Position numbers and translations under genes: made by a program
Assembly: GCF_014884995.1 (NCBI RefSeq)
Contig: NZ_JABMII010000003.1
Coordinates: 1 to 64,000, forward strand
DNA length: 64,000 nucleotides
Reading direction: 5' to 3'
Source of the DNA: Spirabiliibacterium pneumoniae
GTDB taxonomy: Bacteria > Pseudomonadota > Gammaproteobacteria > Enterobacterales > Pasteurellaceae
Shown: in pieces, positions 43,799-51,037 of the stretch
How positions within the stretch are numbered: position 1 is the first letter of the stretch
Layout: each line of letters starts with the position of its first letter
Notes under the pieces: model-generated
The model's database searches: none
Told to the model about the DNA's origin: nothing
The model's input: only the letters and a program-made list of their open reading frames with translations

Positions 43799-45946
43799 TT
43801 AGACGGATCGATCCCGTGGGTGGTCGTGCCGCTCGGTGATCAGCATGTTATTTTTGAGCGTGACGCTCTCGGATTTGGTCAAATAAAGCCTTTTGCCGTT
43901 CAAAATATGCTCAACATGGTGGTCAGTAACTTTAAACATCAGCCGTTTTAGCTCATTTTTTATGCTTTGCTTAAAATCTGTACTATTACAGTTACTGACA
44001 CAAGTCCAAGGGCGCGCAAGCGCGCCAATGTCGGTGGCGCTATCCCGCTCTGTGCGTGGGTTCGGGCGTTTTTTGATAGTCCATTTTTTCTTTCTTGTTT
44101 TGATAAAATCGCCCAGGGCGGCGCAGATGTTTTTGGCGATGCCCACAATGCGTTTTTGTGGCTGGCCATATTTGTTGGTGCTGGTGGTTTCGTAGTGCAA
44201 TTTGATTAGCCGATCCGCACGGGGCGCACCCGCGCCGCCTTGTTTGTCGATGTACCACGCATAGTCACCTAGATCGGCGCCAAACCACGTATCTTTGATG
44301 GCTTTATCTTTTATTTCACCTTCAACTAAGCGGCGCAATTCACGCCAAATGCTGACACCAGGGTCGCCGTAAAATTGAAATTGGCGAATGTTCCACCGGC
44401 TTGCCCACGCGCGTGAGCGGCTGGCATTTTCGCGCAGGGGCATATCGTCCACTTCGTCGGATGTTTCGCCCTTGAGCGCGTAGCCGTCAATATTTTTGGA
44501 TATGTATTTGGTGATGTAACCCGTGGCTGAACCTTTGGATTTATCGCAGTCTTCCACCTTTACGCGATGCTCGGCCGCGCCTTTTTCGTCGCCGTCCACT
44601 TCCAGCCCTTTGCGGCGCAAGACTTCGGCCACCTCGTCGCGGCATTCTTGGCGCACAAACATCAGCATGTGCCAGTGTGGGGTGGCGTCGTGGTGTGGCT
44701 CGGCGCAGCGCATACCAAAAAACTTGATTTTGCGCTGGGCAAAAATGGCGCGCGCTTGCACCCACACTTTGTTTAAGTGGGCTTGTGTGTCGCGGGGGCT
44801 AGCACCGTTGTATTTCGGGTTTTCCCCGCCGTGGTGCAATTGCGCGTGGAATGATGACGGGGCGGTGAGCGTCACAAATAGTGCGTGCCACCCGTTGTGC
44901 TCCGCCCATGTTTCAAGGCCATTGAGGCGCGTCATCAATTCTTGACGGCGCAAGGCTGGGTTGGAATTGGATTTTAAATACATATCCAAAAGCTCTGCTT
45001 GGTCTTTCGGGTCGGCCACGTTTTCCAAAATCATGGCGCGCAGGAAGTCGTAATTCTTTTTCACTTGGGCTTTGTGTTCGGCGAATGCGTTGTGTGATAC
45101 ATACGCACTCGTGCGCTTTTGCACTTCACCGCAGGCGATGGCGATGTGTTCCACCATTCGTTTTTGGGTGGTGCGCATACGGCGCAGCCAGTATTTGGCG
45201 TCCGCCACTTGGCTCAATGCGGTGTCGAGCTTTTCACCCTTTAACCAGCGCAAGCCTTTTTTGGTTTTGGCCTTTTCCCAATGCGCGATCGGGAAACCGA
45301 TTTTTAAACAAAATTCCCCGCACTGTTGATAAAGCTCAAGAAAGATCTCCCGCTCCGTTTCGGGCGTGAGGTTCTCCGCCTCTGGGCTTTTGGTTTTCAT
45401 AAAGTCCACTTGATTTTGCTCAATAATGCTGGCCACGGTGCGGGCGTAATCCTCCAGCAGTGCGGGTGGGATTAAATAAAATGGTTGCTTGGCAAATTTG
45501 TTAATGTGCCGCTTAATGGCTGCGGTGTATTTGTGGGGTGCGTTTTTGTCAAAGTCTGGCTCGCGGTAATGCTGCATGGAAAATTGCGCCACGTGGCAGT
45601 CGTATTGGTCAAGCACAAGATTGAGCCGCTTAAACAGCACCTCGCGCATATAGGTGTTGGCTGCTTTGCGCTGCTTATTGCCGCACTTAAACGCGATGGA
45701 GCCGTCGTTTTTCACGGCCTTGTAGGCGTTCACATACAACTTGCGAAAGTGTTCGCGCTGGCGTTTGCGTGGCAGCTTGCACAGCCACTTTTCGACTAAG
45801 TCGTAATCGTCTGCGTTGGTTTCAAACAACGCAATTTGCATTTGGGTGGGGTTTGGGTTGCGCTCAAAAAAGGCTTCACGGCGAAAATCAACCGCCCTTG
45901 GTTGGGCGGTTTGTGTGGTGGCGGTGGCGTGGCTGACAGCGTGCAT
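43799..45946 (-). CDS. Replication initiation protein, HUH endonuclease (gpA-like)
   Basis: 715 residues. HUH metal motif in PHWHMLMFV and paired tyrosines in GYITKYISKN (Y-x3-Y), the layout of P2 gpA, which nicks the phage origin to start rolling-circle replication. The origin in P2 lies inside the A gene; I could not locate it here. Starts MHAVSHATATTQTAQPRAVD. Confidence 0.92.
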   Translation of the reverse strand: MHAVSHATATTQTAQPRAVDFRREAFFERNPNPTQMQIALFETNADDYDLVEKWLCKLPRKRQREHFRKLYVNAYKAVKNDGSIAFKCGNKQRKAANTYMREVLFKRLNLVLDQYDCHVAQFSMQHYREPDFDKNAPHKYTAAIKRHINKFAKQPFYLIPPALLEDYARTVASIIEQNQVDFMKTKSPEAENLTPETEREIFLELYQQCGEFCLKIGFPIAHWEKAKTKKGLRWLKGEKLDTALSQVADAKYWLRRMRTTQKRMVEHIAIACGEVQKRTSAYVSHNAFAEHKAQVKKNYDFLRAMILENVADPKDQAELLDMYLKSNSNPALRRQELMTRLNGLETWAEHNGWHALFVTLTAPSSFHAQLHHGGENPKYNGASPRDTQAHLNKVWVQARAIFAQRKIKFFGMRCAEPHHDATPHWHMLMFVRQECRDEVAEVLRRKGLEVDGDEKGAAEHRVKVEDCDKSKGSATGYITKYISKNIDGYALKGETSDEVDDMPLRENASRSRAWASRWNIRQFQFYGDPGVSIWRELRRLVEGEIKDKAIKDTWFGADLGDYAWYIDKQGGAGAPRADRLIKLHYETTSTNKYGQPQKRIVGIAKNICAALGDFIKTRKKKWTIKKRPNPRTERDSATDIGALARPWTCVSNCNSTDFKQSIKNELKRLMFKVTDHHVEHILNGKRLYLTKSESVTLKNNMLITERHDHPRDRSV

Positions 45947-45949
45947 GGC

Positions 45950-46225
45950 TTACCACTCCAAATCACGAATGCCATTTAGTTCGGAAACAAAGCTGCGTAA
46001 GATCAACCTTGCGCAAACAAGGTTTTCACGTGTGAAGGTATTGCCTGTTACTCGAAACTCACGGGAAAGGATGAAATCAAAAAAACTACTGATTTGATCA
46101 AATGCCCAATTTTTACCTAACTCCCATGTGTCTTGCTTAGTGGCTTTTAGCTCGGTCACTTCAAGATAATTGCCGACCAGTGCCACTTTATAGCGGTTTT
46201 GCGCCAATTCGATAAAGTACTCCAT
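45950..46225 (-). CDS. Phage early protein, 91 residues
   Basis: ATG at 46223-46225 after GGGGGCG. Starts MEYFIELAQNRYKVALVGNY. An earlier in-frame ATG overlaps the previous gene and lacks a ribosome binding site. Composition is protein-like with a beta-rich N-terminus. Function unknown. Confidence 0.65.
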   Translation of the reverse strand: MEYFIELAQNRYKVALVGNYLEVTELKATKQDTWELGKNWAFDQISSFFDFILSREFRVTGNTFTRENLVCARLILRSFVSELNGIRDLEW

Positions 46226-46235
46226 AACGCCCCCA

Positions 46236-46445
46236 TTAATGCAACGTGGCGATGGCTTGGCTGACAAGGCGCTCAAGTGCGGCGAGATTGCGCTGCGCAA
46301 GGGCGGCTAAGTGTTGCCAGTGTTGGCGCTCGGCGTCGGTGGTGGCGCTGTGGGATAGCTCCACAAAAACGTCAAAGCTATCTTGCCAATAGTAGAAATA
46401 GTGATTGACGGCATTCACATTAATGTTTTTGGCTTGAATGTTCAT
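46236..46445 (-). CDS. Phage early protein, 69 residues
   Basis: Starts MNIQAKNINVNAVNHYFYYW; the second half is an Ala/Leu-rich helix (ALAQRNLAALERLVSQAIATL). Overlaps the previous gene by ATGA. Function unknown. Confidence 0.65.
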   Translation of the reverse strand: MNIQAKNINVNAVNHYFYYWQDSFDVFVELSHSATTDAERQHWQHLAALAQRNLAALERLVSQAIATLH

Positions 46446-46762
46446 TTCATTGCTCCCTTTTTTGGTTTTTCGGCATCACAAATAAAATCTTTGATGGATA
46501 CGGCATTGCCGTGGTTAAATGCTTTGCTTAGCTTGCGAATGCGGCGAAAGGCATAGGCTAGCTTTTGGCGTTGTTCGTAGTCGTATTTTGCGAAATTTTC
46601 GTAACGGTCTATTTCGGCAAGCGTGCATAAAAACGTTTTGTCTGACTTGTCGAGCCTGTTGTAATCTCGCTTGACATAAAACCGCGCAGCGCGCGTGAAT
46701 GATCGCAATGCGCCCCAGTCATTTTTTCTAATGGTGGAGCACGGTGTTTTATCTTGCTGCAT
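46442..46762 (-). CDS. Phage early protein, 106 residues
   Basis: Basic protein from the ATG at 46760-46762 (MQQDKTPCSTIRKNDWGAL), rich in Arg/Lys/Tyr (ALRSFTRAARFYVKRDYNRL; YAFRRIRKLSKAF). Could bind nucleic acid. Overlaps the 172-residue ORF end. Function unknown. Confidence 0.65.
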   Translation of the reverse strand: MQQDKTPCSTIRKNDWGALRSFTRAARFYVKRDYNRLDKSDKTFLCTLAEIDRYENFAKYDYEQRQKLAYAFRRIRKLSKAFNHGNAVSIKDFICDAEKPKKGAMK

Positions 46763-47267
46763 TGCCAACCCCACGTTCTTTGCGGTATGCTTTCAGCCAG
46801 ATTTGATTTAATGCTTGACTTAACTTAAGGATTTGCCCCAATGACCGATCAGACTGATAAAACTGTTGAACAACTCCAAAAACAGCTGCTAGAACTTCAG
46901 GTGGCGCACTCGGCGCTTGAAACGTTGAGTGGGTGCTTGATTCGCGCTGTGGCGCGGCATTCACCCGAGTTATTGAGTGCGTTTGAGCAAGAGGTTTATC
47001 AGCAAGTTGAGAAAGCGCAGCAAACACATCAGCCAACAGCTGATTTCTTGGCGCATTACCTCGCATTTTTGACAAAAACGCAGGATTATGCCGAGTAGCT
47101 TGTCCAATATACCGTTCAAGGTGAGCCAGTGGGCTGGCTGCGCGTTGTGATGATTGTTCGGCGTGCTGATAGACTTTAAGCCATTGAGAAAAGCGCGCTA
47201 ATTCAAGGCTCAATTTTTGGGCTTGTTTTATAAGCTGCGCGTGCACATCTTGATTGGTTGTTTTCAT
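46749..47267 (-). CDS. Phage early protein, 172 residues, overlapped by an antisense ORF
   Basis: Starts MKTTNQDVHAQLIKQAQKLS after GAGGTGG. Helical with Gln/Ala-rich stretches. A plus-strand ORF (46841-47098) with its own ribosome binding site lies wholly inside it. The neighbouring minus-strand genes overlap it head to tail, which favours this strand, but both ORFs look protein-like. Confidence 0.6.
   Translation of the reverse strand: MKTTNQDVHAQLIKQAQKLSLELARFSQWLKVYQHAEQSSQRAASPLAHLERYIGQATRHNPAFLSKMRGNAPRNQLLADVFAALSQLADKPLAQTHSITRVNAAPQRESSTHSTFQAPSAPPEVLAAVFGVVQQFYQSDRSLGQILKLSQALNQIWLKAYRKERGVGNAAR
46841..47098 (+). CDS. Antisense ORF, 85 residues, within the leftward early operon
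   Basis: Starts MTDQTDKTVEQLQKQLLELQ after AAGGA at 8-base spacing. Acidic, Gln-rich and helical. It runs against the early operon and is followed by a second plus-strand ORF and a plus-strand terminator (47769). It may be a lysogeny-expressed gene or regulatory antisense; coding status uncertain. Confidence 0.5.
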   Translation: MTDQTDKTVEQLQKQLLELQVAHSALETLSGCLIRAVARHSPELLSAFEQEVYQQVEKAQQTHQPTADFLAHYLAFLTKTQDYAE

Positions 47268-47302
47268 ATTCCACCTCTAACTTGATTACATAAGGATTAA
47301 CG

Positions 47303-47671
47303 ATGAAGTTGACGTCCCAACAAGAAAAAATGTTAAGTGCCACAGCATTGAATAGTGTTTGCATTGAAGCGCTTGCTTTACTGTCGTCAGAGCAAGGGCA
47401 GCTGCTTGAAAAAGATTTTCCCAATGTGATGTCAGAGTTAAGTTTTGACTTAACTGATAGCCGTCATCGTGCACAGCTATCACAGAAAATAGCCTATGCT
47501 GAACGCGTACTCCGCCAACTCTCAAACGTGCTAGACGATGAACAGATTGAACAGCTAAAGCAGTTGATGAACGAAAAACAAGCCCAACTGAATGCCACGA
47601 AAGATCCATTTGATACATTTTGCCTCTCCCGTGAACTTAGCTATTTTTCAGCGTTGCTTGCTGATAGATAA
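47303..47671 (+). CDS. Plus-strand phage protein, 122 residues, inside the early operon
   Basis: Starts MKLTSQQEKMLSATALNSVC after AAGGA. Helical, acidic, Gln-rich (VLDDEQIEQLKQLMNEKQAQ), similar in style to the ORF at 46841. The opposite strand has no credible gene here, and an orientation-specific terminator lies 98 bases downstream. Probably a lysogenic gene; function unknown. Confidence 0.7.
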   Translation: MKLTSQQEKMLSATALNSVCIEALALLSSEQGQLLEKDFPNVMSELSFDLTDSRHRAQLSQKIAYAERVLRQLSNVLDDEQIEQLKQLMNEKQAQLNATKDPFDTFCLSRELSYFSALLADR

Positions 47672-47756
47672 TCTGTTTCAGATAGGCATAATTTTTTGCA
47701 ACGGTTTCTTTCCACTTGTCAGAAAGATAACGTGATGATTTGATATGATTGTTCAT
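47637..47756 (-). CDS. Small phage protein, 39 residues
   Basis: Starts MNNHIKSSRYLSDKWKETVA after GGGGGTGG, and its initiation region (GGTGGAATATGAA) is the same as that of the 172-residue ORF. Overlaps the 3' end of the plus-strand gene by 35 bases. Function unknown. Confidence 0.5.
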   Translation of the reverse strand: MNNHIKSSRYLSDKWKETVAKNYAYLKQIIYQQATLKNS

Positions 47757-47768
47757 ATTCCACCCCCG

Positions 47769-47791
47769 ACCGCACTTTGTGCGGTTTTTTT
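47769..47791 (+). terminator. Plus-strand terminator built from an uptake-signal dyad
   Basis: ACCGCAC (47769-47775), TTT, GTGCGGT (47779-47785), then a T-run. The left arm plus TT is a complete uptake signal (47769-47777). No T-run follows on the minus strand, so it stops only rightward transcripts and leaves the leftward early operon open. Confidence 0.8.
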
Positions 47792-47792
47792 G

Positions 47793-48011
47793 TTAGTTGA
47801 TCACTTTGAATTGTTCAATGGCGTTGACGGCATCTTCTTCTTTCAACCAGAATTTTTTACCGCCTGGCAGACGAAAGGCTGGGATTACGCCTTTTCCAAT
47901 AAGTCGTATTAATTTGCTGTGAGAAATCCCCGTGGCGTTGGCAAGCTCTCGCACGGAGATATAAGTCGGCTTGTTCTGTACATTTGTACACATTGCGTTA
48001 TTTAGGCTCAT
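47793..48011 (-). CDS. cox: Excisionase/lytic regulator, Cox-like
   Basis: 72 residues with an excisionase-type winged helix: YISVRELANATGISHSKLIRLIGKGVIPAFRLPGGKKFWLKEEDAV pattern (about residues 17-62). First gene leftward from the genetic switch, divergent from the repressor. In HP1 and P2, Cox directs excision and represses the lysogenic promoter. Confidence 0.85.
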   Translation of the reverse strand: MSLNNAMCTNVQNKPTYISVRELANATGISHSKLIRLIGKGVIPAFRLPGGKKFWLKEEDAVNAIEQFKVIN

Positions 48012-48031
48012 AATGTACTCTCTTAAAAAAC

Positions 48032-48128
48032 GTGTCTTTTGTGTCTTTTGTATTCTTTTGTGTCATTTGACACATATGAATGATATTTTAAACCTTTAAT
48101 TGTGTCAATAGGGATTTTTGTGTCATTT
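48032..48128. promoter_or_regulatory. Lysis-lysogeny switch operators between cox and cI
   Basis: Tandem 9-10 base repeats run from 48032 to 48068 (GTGTCTTTT twice, GTATTCTTTT, GTGTCATTT). They end in a perfect palindrome TGTGTCA-TT-TGACACA (48059-48074). A further GTGTCATTTGA lies at 48120, over the repressor start. The direct repeats look like Cox sites and the palindrome like a repressor operator. Confidence 0.65.
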
Positions 48129-48701
48129 GAAAATAATTTCCACTTTATTGGTGGCAAAGAAGTGATCTCACGGTTGCTCAAAGCCTATGGCTTTTCTAAC
48201 CGTCGATTGCTTGCTGAGCATTTAGAAATGCCACATAGTACTTTTGGGACTTGGGCATCTAGGGGCTTTTTTCCTGCTGAATTGGTAATCCGTGGTGCTT
48301 TAGAAACTGGCGCAAGGTTAGAATATTTGGCTTTGGGGAAAGAGCCGGTCTTCAATGACGAAAGCGATCTCAAATCGTTTGAGTGCATCAAACTCGATGG
48401 CGGAAAGCTGATCGAAATGCCGCCGACGTCATTCACCTTGCCACATTTGCCACCTGATACTGACCCCGACAAAACATTGTGTGTAATCGATGGCGACCGC
48501 ACTTTCTTTGTGGCGGTGGAATTTGGCGATTTGATTGATGGCGAATATTTGGTAGTGGTTGAAAACTCGGCATGGATTAGGCAACTCACCTTAATGCCAG
48601 GTAAACAGGTTCACATAGCTGGTGGCAATTTTGACTTTGACACCGCCGTGGAAAATATCAAAGTGCTTGGAAAAGTGATTTTAAAAATGGAGCGTGTGTG
48701 A
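48120..48701 (+). CDS. cI: Prophage CI-type repressor
   Basis: 193 residues from the GTG at 48120, chosen because AGGGA lies 5 bases upstream; another GTG at 48102 lacks this. The N-terminal helix-turn-helix (about 12-60) contains YGFSNRRLLAEHLEMPHSTFGTW, and the C-terminal oligomerisation domain resembles S24 folds (CVIDGDRTFFVAVEFGDLIDGEYLVV) without a visible Ala-Gly cleavage site. Length equals the CI proteins of HP1 and 186. The stop overlaps the next gene (TGATG). Confidence 0.88.
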   Translation: MSFENNFHFIGGKEVISRLLKAYGFSNRRLLAEHLEMPHSTFGTWASRGFFPAELVIRGALETGARLEYLALGKEPVFNDESDLKSFECIKLDGGKLIEMPPTSFTLPHLPPDTDPDKTLCVIDGDRTFFVAVEFGDLIDGEYLVVVENSAWIRQLTLMPGKQVHIAGGNFDFDTAVENIKVLGKVILKMERV

Positions 48702-49618
48702 TGGCGAAAAGATTTAATCAAGATGCTGATTATCCGCTTGAGCATGTTAAATACTCAATGAATTTGATTGCTTTGATTAATGCGCTTTCATGTGATGGTG
48801 AAGTCAATAGAAATGAAATTCTATATTTAAACACGTGGATTTTAAACACCCTCGAAAGCTACTTTTATGGCAGAATACCTGATCAAATAACCTCCGATTT
48901 ATTAGCTATCACGGATAACCTTTTAAATAGTCAGCTTGATGATAAAGAAATCACAGTCAAAGCAATTGGCTATTTTAAGACCATCACAGACCAGCTTAAC
49001 GACTTTATTCACAATTATGCCCATCAGCACTTTTACTATCACGAGGCCTGCGTTAACTTTTTGCAAGGGGCGTGCATTGGCTTTTTAGCTGATAACAAAA
49101 TCAATGATAGAGAACTAGAGTACTTGGAGTCGCTATTGGCCACCTATGAAGTGCTTAGAGAAGATCCTATTTGTTCAAAATTCTATGATGTCGTCATTGA
49201 CCTAAAAGAAATTGATGATGTTAGCGAAAAAGAGAAATTAAAAAATCACTTAATGGAATTGATCAAGGATTTTAGTGGCAGTAGTGATGATATTATTGAG
49301 GGCATGGCGCTCGGAAAATCATTTTTTGACTATGTCGAAAATGTTAATTTAGATGGTAAGGTTGTTTGTTTTACTGGGAAGTTTAAGTACGGCACACGCA
49401 AAAAATGCCAACAACTGGCTATTGCTCAAGGTGCAATTGTTATTGATGACTGGCGCTCCGATTTAGATTATATCATTGTTGGCACTTTCAGCGCGCGTGG
49501 CTGGATGTACACCACCTACGGCAGAAAAGTAGAGATTGCGCGAACTTATCAAAAAGAAAGAAATCACCCAGTAAAAATCATTTCGGAAAGTCAGTGGGAT
49601 ATCCCACAAGAAAACTAA
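48701..49618 (+). CDS. TerB-like plus BRCT domain protein co-transcribed with the repressor
   Basis: 305 residues. Residues about 20-160 are helical with two acidic TerB-like motifs (ALSCDGEVNRNEILYL and ADNKINDRELEYLESLL). Residues about 217-305 are a BRCT domain (VVCFTGKFKYGTRKKCQQLA, DYIIVG, ISESQW), as in NAD-dependent ligases. It sits between cI and int in overlapping order, so it should be made in the lysogen. Possible roles are DNA-end or nick sensing, exclusion of other phages, or control of excision; none is shown. Confidence 0.85.
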   Translation: MAKRFNQDADYPLEHVKYSMNLIALINALSCDGEVNRNEILYLNTWILNTLESYFYGRIPDQITSDLLAITDNLLNSQLDDKEITVKAIGYFKTITDQLNDFIHNYAHQHFYYHEACVNFLQGACIGFLADNKINDRELEYLESLLATYEVLREDPICSKFYDVVIDLKEIDDVSEKEKLKNHLMELIKDFSGSSDDIIEGMALGKSFFDYVENVNLDGKVVCFTGKFKYGTRKKCQQLAIAQGAIVIDDWRSDLDYIIVGTFSARGWMYTTYGRKVEIARTYQKERNHPVKIISESQWDIPQEN

Positions 49619-49621
49619 TTT

Positions 49622-50647
49622 ATGGCCGTTCGTAAAGACAAAAGCAAAGGCAAGTGGCTGGCTGAATTTTATAAAGGCGACAAGCGCGTGCGCCGTTGGT
49701 TTGCCACACGCAAAGAGGCGGACGGCTTTTTCGCACTCAATAACCCCGCCTTTCAATCTGAAACCGCACTTTCAGCCGCTGAAGGTGACGCTGCGCAACA
49801 CAAGCCCACATTTAAGCCAGTGAGTTATTATGTGCAGCTGTGGTATGACTTGCACGGGCAAACGCTCTCCGACGGCGAGCAACGCTTGGCCAAATTGCTC
49901 AATGTGTGCCAACACTTGGGCGACCCGCTGGCGCACGATTTTGATGCTGAAGTTTTTGCGGAATATCGCCGCCAGCGTTTGGCGGGCAAATTTTCAGCCA
50001 ACCCTAAACGGCCACCCAAACAAACCACCGTCAACCGTGAGCACGCCTATATGCGCGCGGTGTTCAATGAGCTGTCACGCCTTGGCAAGTGGGAGGGCGA
50101 CAATCCATTAAAAGGCGTGCGCCAATTTCGTGAAAGTGAAACCGCACTGGCTTTTTTAGAGGCCGACGAAATCCGCCGCTTATTGGCGGAGTGTGACCGT
50201 TCGCGCAACCCTGATCTTGGGCTAATTGTGCGGGTGTGCCTTGCCACGGGCGCACGCTGGAGTGAGGCGGAGAGTTTGACAGGGGCGCAGGTGAGCAATC
50301 AGCGGATCACGTTCGTGCATACCAAAAGCAAACGCAACCGCACCGTGCCGATCAGCGCAGAATTGTTCGCGATGTTGCCCAAACGCCGCGGGCGGTTGTT
50401 TGGTGATGCTTATGAGGCGTTTTCAAACGCGGTGGAGCGTGCGGAGATTGATTTGCCCAAAGGGCAATTAACACACGTGTTGCGCCACACGTTTGCTAGC
50501 CACTTTATGATGAATGGTGGCAATCTGTTAGTGCTCAAAGAGATCTTGGGCCATTCCACGGTTGAAATGACCATGCGTTATGCACACTTCTCACCAACGC
50601 ACCTAGAAAGTGCGGTCAGCCTGAACCCATTGCAGGGGATAAAATAG
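49622..50647 (+). CDS. int: Tyrosine recombinase integrase, HP1 Int ortholog
   Basis: 341 residues. Strong resemblance to HP1 integrase over its whole length (MAVRKDKSKGKWLAEFY start; TVNREHAYMRAVFNEL; HVLRHTFASHFMMNGGN). Catalytic residues are Arg212, His285, Arg288, His311 and Tyr320. Adjacent to the right attachment repeat and read toward it. Only three bases separate it from the BRCT gene. Confidence 0.97.
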   Translation: MAVRKDKSKGKWLAEFYKGDKRVRRWFATRKEADGFFALNNPAFQSETALSAAEGDAAQHKPTFKPVSYYVQLWYDLHGQTLSDGEQRLAKLLNVCQHLGDPLAHDFDAEVFAEYRRQRLAGKFSANPKRPPKQTTVNREHAYMRAVFNELSRLGKWEGDNPLKGVRQFRESETALAFLEADEIRRLLAECDRSRNPDLGLIVRVCLATGARWSEAESLTGAQVSNQRITFVHTKSKRNRTVPISAELFAMLPKRRGRLFGDAYEAFSNAVERAEIDLPKGQLTHVLRHTFASHFMMNGGNLLVLKEILGHSTVEMTMRYAHFSPTHLESAVSLNPLQGIK

Positions 50648-50791
50648 CCAAAGGGATTAAAATTTTCCCTAATCCCTTGGGGCTTTTGGTGGCTGTGGTG
50701 GCTGTTTATTTTGCGTCTTTTGCGTCTTTTGTAACGCTTAATTTATTGATTTTTAAATAAGTTATTGATTTAAAAAGAGCGGACAAAAGTC
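50648..50791. other. Phage right arm: stem-loop and candidate integrase arm sites
   Basis: AAGGGATTA (50651-50659) pairs with TAATCCCTT (50670-50678), a probable int terminator without a good T-run. Two tandem GGTGGCTGT copies (50688 and 50697) match those at the left end. A TTTGCGTC direct repeat (about 50709-50728) follows. No gene. Confidence 0.5.
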
Positions 50792-51000
50792 TTTAAAATC
50801 CCTCGGCTTTCGAGCTGTGCCAGTTCAAGTCTGGCCTCGGGCACCATTTAAAATAGTAAATCAAATCAAAAAGATAGTCGCTAACTTAGCGGCTTTTTTT
50901 ATGCCTAATCATCACCGCACTTTTGCAAAAATTGCCCACTGGTGGCTGTTCGGTGGCTGTTATTTAAAAGTGACATTTGCAAAACGTCACAACAGCCACC
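50792..51000. repeat. Right attachment repeat (209 bp) with truncated tRNA-Leu copy
   Basis: Perfect copy of 18268-18476. It contains only the 3' 55 bases of tRNA-Leu, which cannot be a functional tRNA because the upstream half is phage DNA. The duplicated tRNA terminator and uptake signal (50914) lie inside. Host DNA resumes at 51001. Confidence 0.95.
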
Positions 51001-51037
51001 GTCTAACTTAAATTTTGCTAAACGATATGTAGTTTTT

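Larger units (their letters stand above)
18268..51000. mobile_element. HP1-like (P2-type) temperate myovirus prophage
   Basis: The element has an integrase next to its right end, perfect 209-bp flanking direct repeats starting in a tRNA-Leu gene, and complete sets of lysogeny, replication, terminase, head, tail and lysis genes. One unit (one repeat plus unique DNA) is 32,524 bp, close to the 32.4 kb known for HP1. The integrase and attachment gene match HP1 biology. The tail gene families (DUF2586 sheath, DUF2597 tube, DUF2590) are those of HP1/K139 relatives. No interrupted essential gene was noticed, so it may be inducible. Confidence 0.95.

Noticed and set aside
47286-47618. Minus-strand ORF of 110 residues
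   Set aside because: Antisense shadow of the plus-strand 47303 gene, without a ribosome binding site.
48032-48074. Possible CRISPR-like short repeats
   Set aside because: Repeats are only 9-10 bases, tandem without spacers, and sit in the phage switch; no cas genes occur in the window.
48102-48119. Earlier GTG start for the CI repressor
   Set aside because: The GTG at 48120 has AGGGA at good spacing and gives the family length of about 192 residues.
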